A model generated the notes under the pieces. That model saw only the letters and a list, made by a program, of their open reading frames with translations, did no database searches and was not told the DNA's origin. From Lachnospiraceae bacterium (GTDB taxonomy: Bacteria > Bacillota > Clostridia > Lachnospirales > Lachnospiraceae), in assembly GCA_029225485.1 (NCBI GenBank), contig JAQXWO010000241.1:1-38412 (forward strand): a stretch of 38,412 nt of DNA. Reading direction: 5' to 3'. How positions within the stretch are numbered: position 1 is the stretch's first letter; the number at the start of each line of letters is the position of its first letter. The position numbers and the translations under genes were made by a program. Shown here piece after piece: positions 1-8,666 of the stretch.

Positions 1-809
1 GAGAAGGCATGCTGAAATCCAATCATCCCTATCTGGTGACGGCTTCCTACGGCATCATAGATTCGGTCAATGTCACCAAAGAATCCTTTGTGAACGCGGG
101 AGACCCGATGTTTGAGCGCAGGGACGCGGAGTATAATCAGACCTATCTGGATCTTCTGACAGACCGGGAAGAACTGGTGGAGGAGCTGCAGGATCTGAAG
201 GAATATAAGAAAAATCCTGTGGTAGTGTCGGACTATGACGGCTACATTGTTTCTCTTGATGTGCTGGAAGGAATGCCCTATGAGAAGGATCAGCAGTTCT
301 GCACGATCGCAGATGCAGGTACTCTGAATCTGAAGGTGGAGATCGATGAGCTGGATATTGACGGTGTGAAAGAAGGACAGAATGCTTCTGTGGTATTTGA
401 TGCCTTTGAGGATGAGACTTATGAAGGAACCGTGGAGAAAATCTCCGGTGTGGGAAATAACGCAGGCGGTGTGACTACCTACACGGTGACGATCGCCATG
501 GAAGGAAATACCCGTCTGAAAAATGCCATGAGTGCTACCGCGACCATTGAGCTTGAGAGTAAGGATAATGTGCTGCTGATTCCGGTGGATGCCATTGAGA
601 CGATCGGTGATGAAAAATATGTACAGGTCGTAAATGGAGAGGAAACGGTACAGACACCTGTCAGACTGGGGCTGGTCAATGACGAATATGCAGAAGTGAC
701 GGAAGGCCTGGCAAGCGGGGATCTGGTGGTCGTGACGACGAAAAGCAGTATGGATTTCTTTGGCACCATGATGGAACAGAGACAGAATATGATGGACAGT
801 ATGAAATAA
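1..809 (+). CDS. Membrane fusion (adaptor) protein of an ABC exporter, 5' truncated
   Basis: This is the C-terminal part of a HlyD/MacA-type adaptor that links a membrane ABC transporter to the cell exterior. The frame is open to the left edge; the ATG at 9 lies only 1 nt after a purine run and falls inside the lipoyl-like fold, so the true start lies upstream. Two half-motifs of the barrel-sandwich hybrid are visible (around SYGIIDSVNVTKESF and VVSDYDGYIVSLDVLEG), separated by a short helical stretch rich in E, D and L. A beta-barrel domain (LKVEIDELDIDGVKEGQNASV) and a membrane-proximal domain ending in a Met-rich tail follow. It lies 14 nt before the ATPase gene and so is the first visible member of a three-gene operon. 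The substrate cannot be read from sequence. Family assignment is firm; the missing N-terminus would hold the membrane anchor. Confidence 0.88.
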   Translation, partial: EGMLKSNHPYLVTASYGIIDSVNVTKESFVNAGDPMFERRDAEYNQTYLDLLTDREELVEELQDLKEYKKNPVVVSDYDGYIVSLDVLEGMPYEKDQQFCTIADAGTLNLKVEIDELDIDGVKEGQNASVVFDAFEDETYEGTVEKISGVGNNAGGVTTYTVTIAMEGNTRLKNAMSATATIELESKDNVLLIPVDAIETIGDEKYVQVVNGEETVQTPVRLGLVNDEYAEVTEGLASGDLVVVTTKSSMDFFGTMMEQRQNMMDSMK

Positions 810-823
810 CAGGAGACAGGACT

Positions 824-1519
824 ATGATCGAACTGGAAAATATTAAAAAGATTTACAGTCTCGGCGGCGAGGAAGTGCATGCGCTGGATGGCGTGTCTCT
901 GAATGTGATGGAACATGAATTTGTGGCCATCGTCGGTGCCTCCGGCAGCGGCAAATCGACGTTGATGAATATTATCGGTTGTCTCGATACGCCGGATGAG
1001 GGCAATTATTATATTGACGGTCAGGATGTGACGTCTTTGAGTGAGCGGGAGCTTGCGACCATGCGCAACCGGAAGATCGGTTTTATCTTCCAGCAGTTCA
1101 ATCTGCTGCCGAAGCTGACGGCCTATGAAAATGTGGAGCTTCCTCTGATCTATCAGGGACTCCCCGGGGCAGAGCGAAAAGAGCGGGTGGAGCTTGCGCT
1201 GGAGCGGGTAGGACTGTCCGGCAGAGTCCATCACCGGCCAAACCAGCTCTCTGGCGGTCAGCAGCAGAGAGTGGCTGTGGCCCGGGCCCTTGCCACTCAT
1301 CCTTCTCTGATCCTGGCGGATGAGCCCACCGGAAATCTGGATTCCAGATCCAGTCGGGACATTATGACACTAATCCATGAACTGCACGGGCAGGGAAATA
1401 CGATCATTCTGATCACTCATGATGACGGCATTGCCGCACAGGCAGAGCGTCAGGTGCGGATCATGGACGGTAAAATCGTATCCGACAGCAGAGAACTGAC
1501 AGGGAGGGGTGAAGCATGA
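824..1519 (+). CDS. ABC transporter ATP-binding protein, MacB/LolD type
   Basis: This 231-residue nucleotide-binding subunit powers the exporter formed with the adjacent adaptor and permease. All canonical motifs are present: Walker A GASGSGKST (residues 38-46), Q-loop near FQQFNLLP (89-96), signature LSGGQQQRVA (142-151), Walker B LILADEP (162-168) and the H-loop His199. The length and the family-typical EPTGNLDS after Walker B match the MacB/LolD/FtsE group. An AGGAGA ribosome binding site precedes the ATG. The stop overlaps the permease start (ATGA at 1516-1519), indicating translational coupling. In Firmicutes such three-gene sets often export peptides or drugs; the actual cargo is not known here. 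Confidence 0.95.
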   Translation: MIELENIKKIYSLGGEEVHALDGVSLNVMEHEFVAIVGASGSGKSTLMNIIGCLDTPDEGNYYIDGQDVTSLSERELATMRNRKIGFIFQQFNLLPKLTAYENVELPLIYQGLPGAERKERVELALERVGLSGRVHHRPNQLSGGQQQRVAVARALATHPSLILADEPTGNLDSRSSRDIMTLIHELHGQGNTIILITHDDGIAAQAERQVRIMDGKIVSDSRELTGRGEA

Positions 1520-2682
1520 AGCTGAAACAGTCGGTAAAAATGGCGGTATCTGCTGTCTTATCCAACAAGATGCGTTCCTTTCTGACCATGCTGGGGATCA
1601 TTATCGGTGTACTTTCTGTTACACTGCTGATCTCCATTGTGCAGGGAGGTACAGACAGCATCACAGATTCCATGGAGGGTCTGGGCGGAGACCAGATTAT
1701 CGTTGCCATCATGGACAGACATAAAAAGCTGACCTACAGTGAACTGAATGAACTGAAAGGAAAAGGCGGGATCGAAGATGTGTCCCCGTATCTGTCCGGA
1801 AATGTGGTAGCGAAGGCAGGAGGCAATTCGGATCAGGTGACGCTTTATGGTATTACGTCTTCTTATCAGGATGTGCAGGGACTGGATCTGGAGACAGGAC
1901 GGAATCTGACGGATCTGGATCTGGAGGAACGGCTCAATGTCTGCATTATGGGAGCCGGCACGGCGAGGGAACTGTACGGCACCACAAATGTTCTGGACAA
2001 CAGGGTGCGTATCGCCGGGCATGACTATCGGATCGTCGGTGTGCTGGAGGAGGAAGATGATGCGCTGATGGGGAACAAGAACAGCAGCGTTTATATCCCT
2101 CTGACGAATGCCCAGCGTATCCTGAAGCAGACGGCCATCACGGATTTTTATCTGTCTTCTGCGGATGAGACTTCGATTTCAGAGGCGCAGGATACGATCG
2201 ATGCGTATCTGCTGAAAAAGTTTGGCTCGGAGGACAGTTATACGATCATCAATATGTCCAATATCATGGAAATGATGAATACAGTCATGGATACCATTTC
2301 CATTATGCTGGGAGGCATCGCGGCGATCTCGCTGCTGGTGGGAGGCATCGGCATCATGAATATCATGCTGGTATCTGTCACCGAGAGAACGAAGGAGATC
2401 GGTATCCGAAAGGCCATCGGCGCCCAGAAAAGTGATATTACGATACAGTTTATGATAGAATCCGTGCTTATCTCCCTGATTGGCGGTATCATAGGGATGG
2501 TGATCAGCCAGATCGTGCTGTCTGTACTGAATGTAATCTTTACAGATTATCATTTTGCGATCTCTTTGCCGGTGGGAGTACTGGCGCTGGGATTTTCCAT
2601 CGGAGTCGGTCTGATTTTCGGCATTTATCCGGCGAACAAGGCAGCCAAACTGAAGCCGATCAATGCGCTGAGATTTGAGTAA
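1516..2682 (+). CDS. ABC transporter permease, MacB/FtsX family
   Basis: This 388-residue membrane subunit has the MacB layout. There is one N-terminal transmembrane helix (about residues 17-40, SFLTMLGIIIGVLSVTLLIS), then a large extracytoplasmic domain (about 45-255) that contacts the adaptor. Three C-terminal helices form the FtsX core (about 260-375). The coupling segment MLVSVTERTKEIGIRKAIGA, which is diagnostic of FtsX-type permeases, follows the second helix. The start codon overlaps the ATPase stop by 4 nt. No terminator is seen before the next gene, but a new promoter at 2706-2734 suggests the operon ends here. Function is mechanotransmission-type export rather than classical alternating access, as known for MacB; the substrate is unknown. 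Confidence 0.93.
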   Translation: MKLKQSVKMAVSAVLSNKMRSFLTMLGIIIGVLSVTLLISIVQGGTDSITDSMEGLGGDQIIVAIMDRHKKLTYSELNELKGKGGIEDVSPYLSGNVVAKAGGNSDQVTLYGITSSYQDVQGLDLETGRNLTDLDLEERLNVCIMGAGTARELYGTTNVLDNRVRIAGHDYRIVGVLEEEDDALMGNKNSSVYIPLTNAQRILKQTAITDFYLSSADETSISEAQDTIDAYLLKKFGSEDSYTIINMSNIMEMMNTVMDTISIMLGGIAAISLLVGGIGIMNIMLVSVTERTKEIGIRKAIGAQKSDITIQFMIESVLISLIGGIIGMVISQIVLSVLNVIFTDYHFAISLPVGVLALGFSIGVGLIFGIYPANKAAKLKPINALRFE

Positions 2683-2705
2683 GACGGAGAAATCGACCAT
2701 TGAGG

Positions 2706-2734
2706 TTGTGATGCCGGGGGATATCTGATATACT
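2706..2734 (+). promoter_or_regulatory. Promoter for the GH42 gene
   Basis: TTGTGA (2706-2711) and TATACT (2729-2734) are separated by 17 nt. A TG dinucleotide at 2726-2727, one base before the -10, makes it an extended -10 element. It lies in the 97-nt gap between the exporter and the beta-galactosidase gene, about 40 nt before its ribosome binding site. Confidence 0.55.
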
Positions 2735-2779
2735 GGAACGAAGAGAACAGTAACCAAAAATGTATTGGAGGATTACACT

Positions 2780-4816
2780 ATGTCAGAAGTTTTTCATAGT
2801 TTTGGGAAAATGCTGTACGGCGGGGATTACAATCCGGAGCAGTGGCTGGACCACCCGGAGATCCTAGAACAGGATATCGCACTGATGAAAGAGGCACATA
2901 TTAATGTGGTATCCCTGGGGATCTTTTCCTGGTCGGCTCTGGAGCCGGAGGAGGGAAGATATGATTTTTCCTGGATGGAAGAGCGGATCAACACGCTGTA
3001 TGAGAACGGGATCTCGGTATTCCTGGCGACCCCGTCCGGGAGCCGACCCAGATGGATGGCAGAGAAATATCCGGAAGTGCTCCGGGTGGATGCCAGGGGA
3101 CAGAGAGCACGCTACGGGGAGCGTCATAATCACTGTTATACCTCACCGGTCTATCGTCAGAAAGTACGGCAGATGAATATGGAGCTGGCGAAGCGTTTCG
3201 GCAGTCATCCGGGGGTCATTGCATGGCATATCTCCAACGAGTATGGAGGAGAATGTCACTGTCCCCTCTGTCAGGCAGAGTTTCGCAGCTGGCTGAAGAA
3301 GAAGTACGGTACGATCGAGAATCTCAACCGGAGCTGGTACACGGCTTTCTGGGGACATGCTTACCAGGATTTTGATCAGGTGGAAGGTCCGTCTCCTCTG
3401 GGGGACAGCTCTGTTCACGCACTGAATCTGGACTGGAAGCGGTTCGTGACAGACCGCACGGTGGATTTTATGAAGCATGAGATCCAGGCTTTGCGGGATG
3501 CAGGCTCGGACAAACCGGCGACGACCAACATGATGTATTATTATGACGGCCTGAATTATCACAAATTCGCGGATGCGGTGGATTTTGTTTCCTGGGATAA
3601 TTACCCGGTGTGGCATAAGGGACCGGAAACGGAGACTGCCATGGATACGGGGATGTATCATGATATCATGAGAAGCATTCAGAAGAAACCCTTCTATCTG
3701 ATGGAGTCCTGCCCGGCAGCTACCAACTGGCAGAGTGTCAGCAAAGTAAAGCGTCCGGGTCTGCTGGAAGCAGCTTCGCTGCAGGCTGTTGCTCATGGCT
3801 CGGACAGTGTTCAGTATTTTCAGATCCGCCAGAGCAGGGGCAGTTCGGAGAAGTTTCACGGCGCTGTGATCGATCACTATGGCGGAAATGACACCAGAGT
3901 GTTCGGGGAAGTCCGACAGACAGGAGCAGATCTGGAGAAGCTTCGGGACCTGGCAGGCAGCAGTGTCCGGGCTCAGGCAGCATTGATCTATGACTGGGAG
4001 AACCGTTGGGCGATGGAGGATGCGGCAGGTCCGAGAAATCAAAATCTGTTTTACAAAGAAACGGTGGAAAAGTCCTACTATGCTTTTCGAAAGGCCGGGC
4101 TGAATGTGGATGTGATCGATATGGAGCAGTCCCTGGAGGATTATCAGGTGCTGGCTGTGCCCATGGTCTATATGTTCCGGGTCGGATTTGAGGAAAAGCT
4201 GCGCAGCTTTGTGGAGCGGGGAGGCACCCTGTTTATGACTTACTGGAGCGGCATTGTGGATGATACGGATCTCTGTTTTCTGGGCGGTTCGCCCCACGGA
4301 CTTATGGATGTGCTTGGACTGAGACATGAGGAACTGGATGCCCTCTATGACGGTGAGACAAACCGCGCAGTACCTGTGGCCGACAATCCTCTTGGTCTTA
4401 CCCGCAGTTATTCCTGCGAGCATTTCTGTGATCTGGTGAAGGTGACGGATGCGAAGCCTCTGTTTGTTTACGGAGATGATTTTTATGCGGGGCAGCCGGC
4501 TCTGACCTGTCACTCCTGGGGAAGGGGACAGGCATATTATATCTGCGCGGATATGGAGCAGTCATTTTATGATGATGTGTATGGAAAAGTGCTGGAGCAG
4601 CAGAAGATCCGGCCCATACTGCCGGGTGTGAAGCTGCCGGAAGGCGTGGAAGTGACGAGCCGTGAGTCGGATACCACCGTTTATATTTTCCTTCAGAATT
4701 TCGGCAGAGAAGAAGTACAGCTGGAGCTGCCGGAGGAGCTGGAGCCGGTGCTCGGCGGGGACAAAAAAAGGCTGCCTTCTTTTGGAACACTGGTATTGGA
4801 AAGGAAAGTGAAGTAG
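2780..4816 (+). CDS. Beta-galactosidase, glycoside hydrolase family 42
   Basis: This 678-residue cytoplasmic enzyme (no signal peptide) hydrolyses terminal beta-D-galactosides, probably from galacto-oligosaccharides or arabinogalactan fragments. The GH42 hallmarks are GGDYNPEQW near the N-terminus, ISNEYGG carrying the acid/base Glu154, and YLMESCPAATNWQ carrying the nucleophile Glu309. The Cys-rich ECHCPLC segment just after Glu154, with a Cys near HNHCYT, matches the structural zinc site of many GH42 enzymes. The order is TIM barrel (about 1-385), trimerisation domain (about 390-600) and a small beta C-domain. The start was chosen at the ATG at 2780 because GGAGG sits 8 nt upstream; a longer reading from a TTG at 2765 would bury that site inside the gene. 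The HAD phosphatase gene follows after 1 nt, so the two are co-transcribed. Confidence 0.95.
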   Translation: MSEVFHSFGKMLYGGDYNPEQWLDHPEILEQDIALMKEAHINVVSLGIFSWSALEPEEGRYDFSWMEERINTLYENGISVFLATPSGSRPRWMAEKYPEVLRVDARGQRARYGERHNHCYTSPVYRQKVRQMNMELAKRFGSHPGVIAWHISNEYGGECHCPLCQAEFRSWLKKKYGTIENLNRSWYTAFWGHAYQDFDQVEGPSPLGDSSVHALNLDWKRFVTDRTVDFMKHEIQALRDAGSDKPATTNMMYYYDGLNYHKFADAVDFVSWDNYPVWHKGPETETAMDTGMYHDIMRSIQKKPFYLMESCPAATNWQSVSKVKRPGLLEAASLQAVAHGSDSVQYFQIRQSRGSSEKFHGAVIDHYGGNDTRVFGEVRQTGADLEKLRDLAGSSVRAQAALIYDWENRWAMEDAAGPRNQNLFYKETVEKSYYAFRKAGLNVDVIDMEQSLEDYQVLAVPMVYMFRVGFEEKLRSFVERGGTLFMTYWSGIVDDTDLCFLGGSPHGLMDVLGLRHEELDALYDGETNRAVPVADNPLGLTRSYSCEHFCDLVKVTDAKPLFVYGDDFYAGQPALTCHSWGRGQAYYICADMEQSFYDDVYGKVLEQQKIRPILPGVKLPEGVEVTSRESDTTVYIFLQNFGREEVQLELPEELEPVLGGDKKRLPSFGTLVLERKVK

Positions 4817-4817
4817 A

Positions 4818-5501
4818 ATGAATGCCTGGAAGAATGAGAGATATGTCCTCTGGGATCTGGACGGGACGCTGACAGAATCCGCCCCCGGAATTATTAATTC
4901 CGTGCTCTATGCACTGGAGAAAATGGGAATCTATGAAAAAGACAGGGCAAAGCTGGAGGCATTTGTGGGACCGCCGCTGCTGGAATCCTTTCAGCGTTTT
5001 TACGGCATGACACCGGAGGAAGCGAAGACCGGAATGGAATACTACCGGGAGTATTTTGTGGAAAAAGGAATGCTTGAAAATCAGGTGTATCCGGGGATTC
5101 CCGAGGTACTTGACCGGCTGAACCAGAGAGGATATCATCTGGCAGTGGCCACCTCCAAGCCGGAGATTTATTCCAGACGGATTCTGGATCACTTCGGGCT
5201 GACAGACCGGTTTGTGTATGTCGGCGGCAGCACTCTGGATGAAACACGCTGTGAAAAAGCAGATGTTATTACCTATGTGATGGAAACTCTTGGAATCAGC
5301 CCGAAAGAGCATCCGATCCTGATGGTGGGAGACCGTCTCCACGATGTGCAGGGAGCTGCGGTCAACCGGATCCCCTGCCTTGGGGTACTGTATGGCTACG
5401 GCAGCAGAGAAGAGCTGGAAACAGCCGGGGCAGTGGAGATCTGCGGGACTGTGGCAGAGCTGCCGGAGAAAGTGGAGCGGTGCTTTGAGGGATTGCGCTG
5501 A
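4818..5501 (+). CDS. HAD-family phosphatase, phosphoglycolate phosphatase-like
   Basis: This 227-residue haloacid-dehalogenase hydrolase of the Gph/PgmB-like subfamily has a C1 alpha-helical cap. Motif I is DLDGTLTES, with the nucleophile and acid aspartates two residues apart. Motif II is ATSKPE (Thr, then Lys nearby) and motif IV is MVGDRLHDVQGA (acidic GD...D pair binding magnesium). The cap region includes FVGPPLLESF, frequent in phosphoglycolate phosphatase-like proteins. It starts 1 nt after the beta-galactosidase stop and is followed by a strong terminator, so it ends a two-gene operon. Linkage to a galactosidase suggests a sugar-phosphate substrate or a housekeeping metabolite-repair role; the precise substrate cannot be determined. 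Confidence 0.9.
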   Translation: MNAWKNERYVLWDLDGTLTESAPGIINSVLYALEKMGIYEKDRAKLEAFVGPPLLESFQRFYGMTPEEAKTGMEYYREYFVEKGMLENQVYPGIPEVLDRLNQRGYHLAVATSKPEIYSRRILDHFGLTDRFVYVGGSTLDETRCEKADVITYVMETLGISPKEHPILMVGDRLHDVQGAAVNRIPCLGVLYGYGSREELETAGAVEICGTVAELPEKVERCFEGLR

Positions 5502-5537
5502 TGGATTTCCCGTATCTGTCTGAACCATATTTATTGT

Positions 5538-5580
5538 AAAAACCCCCCTTTGCCGAAGGTGTCGGCGAAGGGGGGTTTTC
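5538..5580. terminator. Bidirectional intrinsic terminator
   Basis: An 18-bp nearly perfect stem (AAAACCCCCCTTTGCCGA and its complement with one wobble) has a 5-nt loop. It is flanked by A-runs on the left and T-runs on the right, so it can work in both directions. It lies between the convergent HAD phosphatase and GH43 genes. Confidence 0.93.
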
Positions 5581-5595
5581 CTGTTTTATTTTAAT

Positions 5596-8232
5596 TTAAT
5601 CCAGAATGGTTCCGGTCTCGTACAGTGCTTTGACTTCGGAGGAAGTGAGGACGCCGCTGTAGACCATCACATCATCGAAAAGTGCATTCTGGCAGTCTTC
5701 ATCACCCCAGATATAGCCGCTTCCGACCATGACATCCTTCGCCTGGGAAATACCGGTCTTGTTTTTGCGGAAGCAGTCGGAAATATCCTTCTTCTCCTGG
5801 CCGGCCAGTTCCCCGTTCAGGTAAACTTTAATGCCCTGTGGGTCTACGGTATAAACGATATGCTGCCATACCTCACGCTCCCCGCTGGTGGTAAGGAGAG
5901 CCCCCTGCACGTCACTGTATGCATTGGCATTGATCCGGGCGATCAGGTTGGCACCGATTCTTGTCAGAGGATACTGGGCATCGGCGTCTGCCTCAAAGAG
6001 AGCGCTGTGCTCGAAGGTTTCCGCTCCGATGTTTGTCCACATGGCCACTGTATAGCCGGCGGGCTTGATATCAGCCAGGGTATCCTCCGGAAGCTTCAGA
6101 TAGTTGACACCCTTTGCTCCGGGTTCATTGGTGATCTGAAGTACATTGCCTCTTGTCTCGTCTGTGACGATGGAAGCAGTACCGGTCAGTACAGCCGCCT
6201 CGGTAAGGGAAGAACCGGAGATGGCAGGCACGGAGCCGTCCTCCTGAGTTTCAAAATCATAGCCGCATACGAGAGAGGCCTTTCCACGCACGGTTACCTT
6301 AAATGTCTGAGTCAGAGAAGTGTCGCCGCAGGTGATGGAGGCAGTCAGTTCTACACGCACATCTTCCTCCTGAGGAGTTACTTCACCGGTTTCACTGATG
6401 ACGGATGCGTCGGCGGTGCTCCATGTGACGTCTGCGCCCATAACATTGGCAGGAAGCTCCAGATTTTCCTTCGTTGCGGAAGGAATCGTCTGTTTCAGAG
6501 AAACGGAGGCCATGTCAGCGACCATCTCATCGTCATTCATATCGATCATGCTTCCCCAGATACAGGTATTGTCCGTTCCGATGGCAGAGAAGGTCATGAC
6601 AGGATCCGGATCGGAATTTTCCTTCAGCTGACGGAAGAAATATCCCTTGTATGTAATGTCATTTAAAACAAATGTGACGTAATCATAACCTTTGCCTGAG
6701 TCTGTCTTCTCCCAGGTACCGGCAGCAGCACCGGATACGGTACCGTCTTCGTTCAGGGTCAGCATTTTTGTTTCCAGCATTTCTCCGTTGGTGGAGGTAC
6801 CGTGATTGATAAATTCATAGGAACCTGTCACTTCGGACGCGTCATAATTGGAGGGCTGTTCTCCCCGGTATTCATAAACGGCGGTGACCGGCCAGAGATC
6901 CTCATTCATGAACTGCTGGTGTACACGCACTTCGTGGGCTTCCAGCTGAGGCTCGATATCAAAACGCTGATGATATACGAGATAATGAGAGCCGTCGTCA
7001 TCGATCAGAGCAGAATTATGTCCGGCTGCCCGCTTGCCGATCTGATCATAGAAAGAATAATTGCCGATCAGCTTGATGCCGTATTTGTCATTTCCTTCTG
7101 CGTTGTCTGCCGCGTTGCCTCCTGCCGCATCCAGGTAGGGACCGGTGGGATTTTCTGAGCGGAAGAGACGCATATTGTATCCGCCTTCTGCGGTCAGGCC
7201 GCCGTAGGTGACATAGAGATAATAGTAACCGGTCTCACTGTCATAACGGATGTAGGGAGCTTCTCCGGACTGGTGGCTGCCGCCGATCAGATGTACGCCG
7301 AAATACCGGTCTACATAATTGCCGGATACTTCATCCACAGAATCCACGCCGGGGTAGATCGCTTCTCCGGTAGCACGGTCGAGCTCCAGCAGGAACATAC
7401 CGCCGGACCAGGATCCGTAGGACATATACATGTTTTCACCGTCTGCGTCGAAGAAGATGTTGGGGTCGATCGCATTCGGAGCGTAGGTATGATCCCATCC
7501 GCCGTCGGAAGTAAACCATTTGTCGCTGACTTCATCGATTCCGCCGTTTGCAGAGCCTTTTTCCACCAGTTCCTTCAGATTCAGATAGTCATTGTCCCAT
7601 TTCGTATTGCGGGAGCTCTTTCCGTCTGGCTCTCCGTTTTCTGTAAATCCTGAGTAGACGATCGTATCCACAAATTCATAGGGACCTTCAAAGGTTTTGG
7701 AGACAAGGTAACTGATGCAGGAGCGTCTCCAGGTAGAGGAAGTACAGCAGTAGAGCATATAGGCCCCCGTACTTCCGTCCTCCCACTCATAATAGGGATT
7801 CCAGATGGCATCCGGAGCCCAGATGGCATAACCGCCTCCGGCACAGTCACCGTCATCGTAGCCGGCCCATTCAAAAGGCTTTGCCAGGTTTTCCTTCAGA
7901 TTTCCGTAAAAAGGTGTGCTGTCCACATTGCCGTAGTCTGTGTTGATCTGGTTCCACTGGATCAGGTCGGAAGAGCTGGCAGAGGCCGTGTGGGACCCCA
8001 GTACATAATAGGTTTCGTCGTCTGATTTTACGATAGACGGGTCATGCACGGTCACATGCTTCGGCTCGATGGCAGCAGGAGCTGCGTCCCTGGCGTCACC
8101 GGCAGAAGCCAGCTCAGCGGTCTCTGTTTCGACTGCAGTTTCCTCCGCCTGCGCAGTGGCCAGGAGACTGACAGACATGGCGGCAGCCAGAGCTCCTGCC
8201 ATGACAGTTTGAAACAATCGGTTTCTTTTCAT
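5596..8232 (-). CDS. Secreted GH43 arabinanase-like hydrolase with Ig-like and LamG-like domains
   Basis: This is an 878-residue extracellular enzyme. The N-terminus (MKRNRLFQTVMAGALAAA...AQAEE) is a typical signal peptide, with cleavage likely after AQA. The GH43 five-bladed propeller spans about residues 55-470 and shows the three acidic residues: Asp64 in VHDPSIV (base), Asp256 in AIDPNIF (pKa modulator) and Glu324 in SGEAPYI (acid). GHNSALIDDDG is also typical of endo-arabinanases. A linker domain and a bacterial Ig-like domain (about 590-660) follow, then a LamG/concanavalin-like domain (about 665-870) likely to bind glycan. There is no LPXTG anchor. No good Shine-Dalgarno precedes the ATG at 8232; it is preferred because it starts the signal peptide. 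An upstream TTG at 8292 would add 20 charged residues. Likely substrate is arabinan or another arabinose-containing polymer; exact specificity is uncertain. Confidence 0.9.
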   Translation of the reverse strand: MKRNRLFQTVMAGALAAAMSVSLLATAQAEETAVETETAELASAGDARDAAPAAIEPKHVTVHDPSIVKSDDETYYVLGSHTASASSSDLIQWNQINTDYGNVDSTPFYGNLKENLAKPFEWAGYDDGDCAGGGYAIWAPDAIWNPYYEWEDGSTGAYMLYCCTSSTWRRSCISYLVSKTFEGPYEFVDTIVYSGFTENGEPDGKSSRNTKWDNDYLNLKELVEKGSANGGIDEVSDKWFTSDGGWDHTYAPNAIDPNIFFDADGENMYMSYGSWSGGMFLLELDRATGEAIYPGVDSVDEVSGNYVDRYFGVHLIGGSHQSGEAPYIRYDSETGYYYLYVTYGGLTAEGGYNMRLFRSENPTGPYLDAAGGNAADNAEGNDKYGIKLIGNYSFYDQIGKRAAGHNSALIDDDGSHYLVYHQRFDIEPQLEAHEVRVHQQFMNEDLWPVTAVYEYRGEQPSNYDASEVTGSYEFINHGTSTNGEMLETKMLTLNEDGTVSGAAAGTWEKTDSGKGYDYVTFVLNDITYKGYFFRQLKENSDPDPVMTFSAIGTDNTCIWGSMIDMNDDEMVADMASVSLKQTIPSATKENLELPANVMGADVTWSTADASVISETGEVTPQEEDVRVELTASITCGDTSLTQTFKVTVRGKASLVCGYDFETQEDGSVPAISGSSLTEAAVLTGTASIVTDETRGNVLQITNEPGAKGVNYLKLPEDTLADIKPAGYTVAMWTNIGAETFEHSALFEADADAQYPLTRIGANLIARINANAYSDVQGALLTTSGEREVWQHIVYTVDPQGIKVYLNGELAGQEKKDISDCFRKNKTGISQAKDVMVGSGYIWGDEDCQNALFDDVMVYSGVLTSSEVKALYETGTILD

Positions 8233-8540
8233 AATATCGATACATGCACTTTTTTGCCGAAGGACCCTGTGGCATGCACTCCTTTCCCCCAATATTTTTC
8301 GACCCTTCAGGGCGGTTGATTGCTTTGCGTCCTGAAGGTCCGCGCAGTCCTTCTGACACCGCCGTATCCGGATACGCGGTACTGTTCCGGATGAGCTGCA
8401 TGGTACTGGTAATCTGCTCCTGTCATTTTACAGCTGCCATAGGGCAAATCGCCGGGAAAAAGAAAAATAAAACAGTCAGTATTGTGCAGATGTTTGCCGA
8501 CGGGGACAAATATTTTAGAAAAATCTAAATTAATATAGAT
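8233..8540 (-). promoter_or_regulatory. Long structured 5' leader of the GH43 gene
   Basis: With the promoter at 8547-8575 the GH43 mRNA would carry about 300 nt before its start codon. The leader holds a 14-nt perfect palindrome, CGTATCCGGATACG (8363-8376). It also holds an 8-bp stem CCTTCAGG/CCTGAAGG (8304-8311 with 8331-8338, 19-nt loop), a strong AAAGGAG at about 8280-8286 that does not serve the GH43 start, and two AGTGCATG repeats. No known riboswitch class was recognised. Confidence 0.45.
8523..8540. promoter_or_regulatory. Operator-like palindrome, candidate TetR site
   Basis: ATCTAAATTAATATAGAT is an 18-nt dyad with 16 of 18 positions symmetric, in the size range of TetR-family operators. 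On the minus strand it begins 7 nt after the GH43 -10 hexamer and so covers the predicted transcription start. The divergent TetR gene starts 127 nt away. A second dyad, TTTAGA-AAAA-TCTAAA (8514-8529), overlaps it. Repression of GH43 by the neighbouring TetR protein is an inference. Confidence 0.5.
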
Positions 8541-8546
8541 AAACAT

Positions 8547-8575
8547 ATTATATACGCAGCAGGAGTTTTTTTCAA
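8547..8575 (-). promoter_or_regulatory. Promoter for the GH43 gene
   Basis: On the minus strand TTGAAA (8575-8570) and TATAAT (8552-8547) are separated by 17 nt. The -10 is a perfect consensus. The predicted start lies in the palindrome at 8523-8540. Confidence 0.65.
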
Positions 8576-8597
8576 TAGAGAAATGAGAGTTATGCAG

Positions 8598-8626
8598 TTG
8601 TTTTTGTTCTTTTTGGATGTTATGAT
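8598..8626 (+). promoter_or_regulatory. Promoter for the tetR-like gene
   Basis: TTGTTT (8598-8603) and TATGAT (8621-8626) have a 17-nt spacer, 40 nt before the regulator's start codon. Confidence 0.55.
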
Positions 8627-8666
8627 ATGGAGAACAAATAATCTGAATATGATAAAGGAAATCGTT

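Noticed and set aside
3143-4513. 456-codon minus-strand open frame inside the GH42 gene
   Set aside because: It is antisense to clear GH42 catalytic motifs, has His/Ile-rich composition typical of reverse-complemented coding sequence, and has no ribosome binding site.
8321-8335. GGACGCAAAGC in the GH43 leader, like the core of the c-di-GMP-I (GEMM) riboswitch
   Set aside because: The partner GGCAAAC needed about 20 nt upstream is found only ~145 nt away and the surrounding stems do not fit the GEMM fold, so an 11-nt match is not enough.
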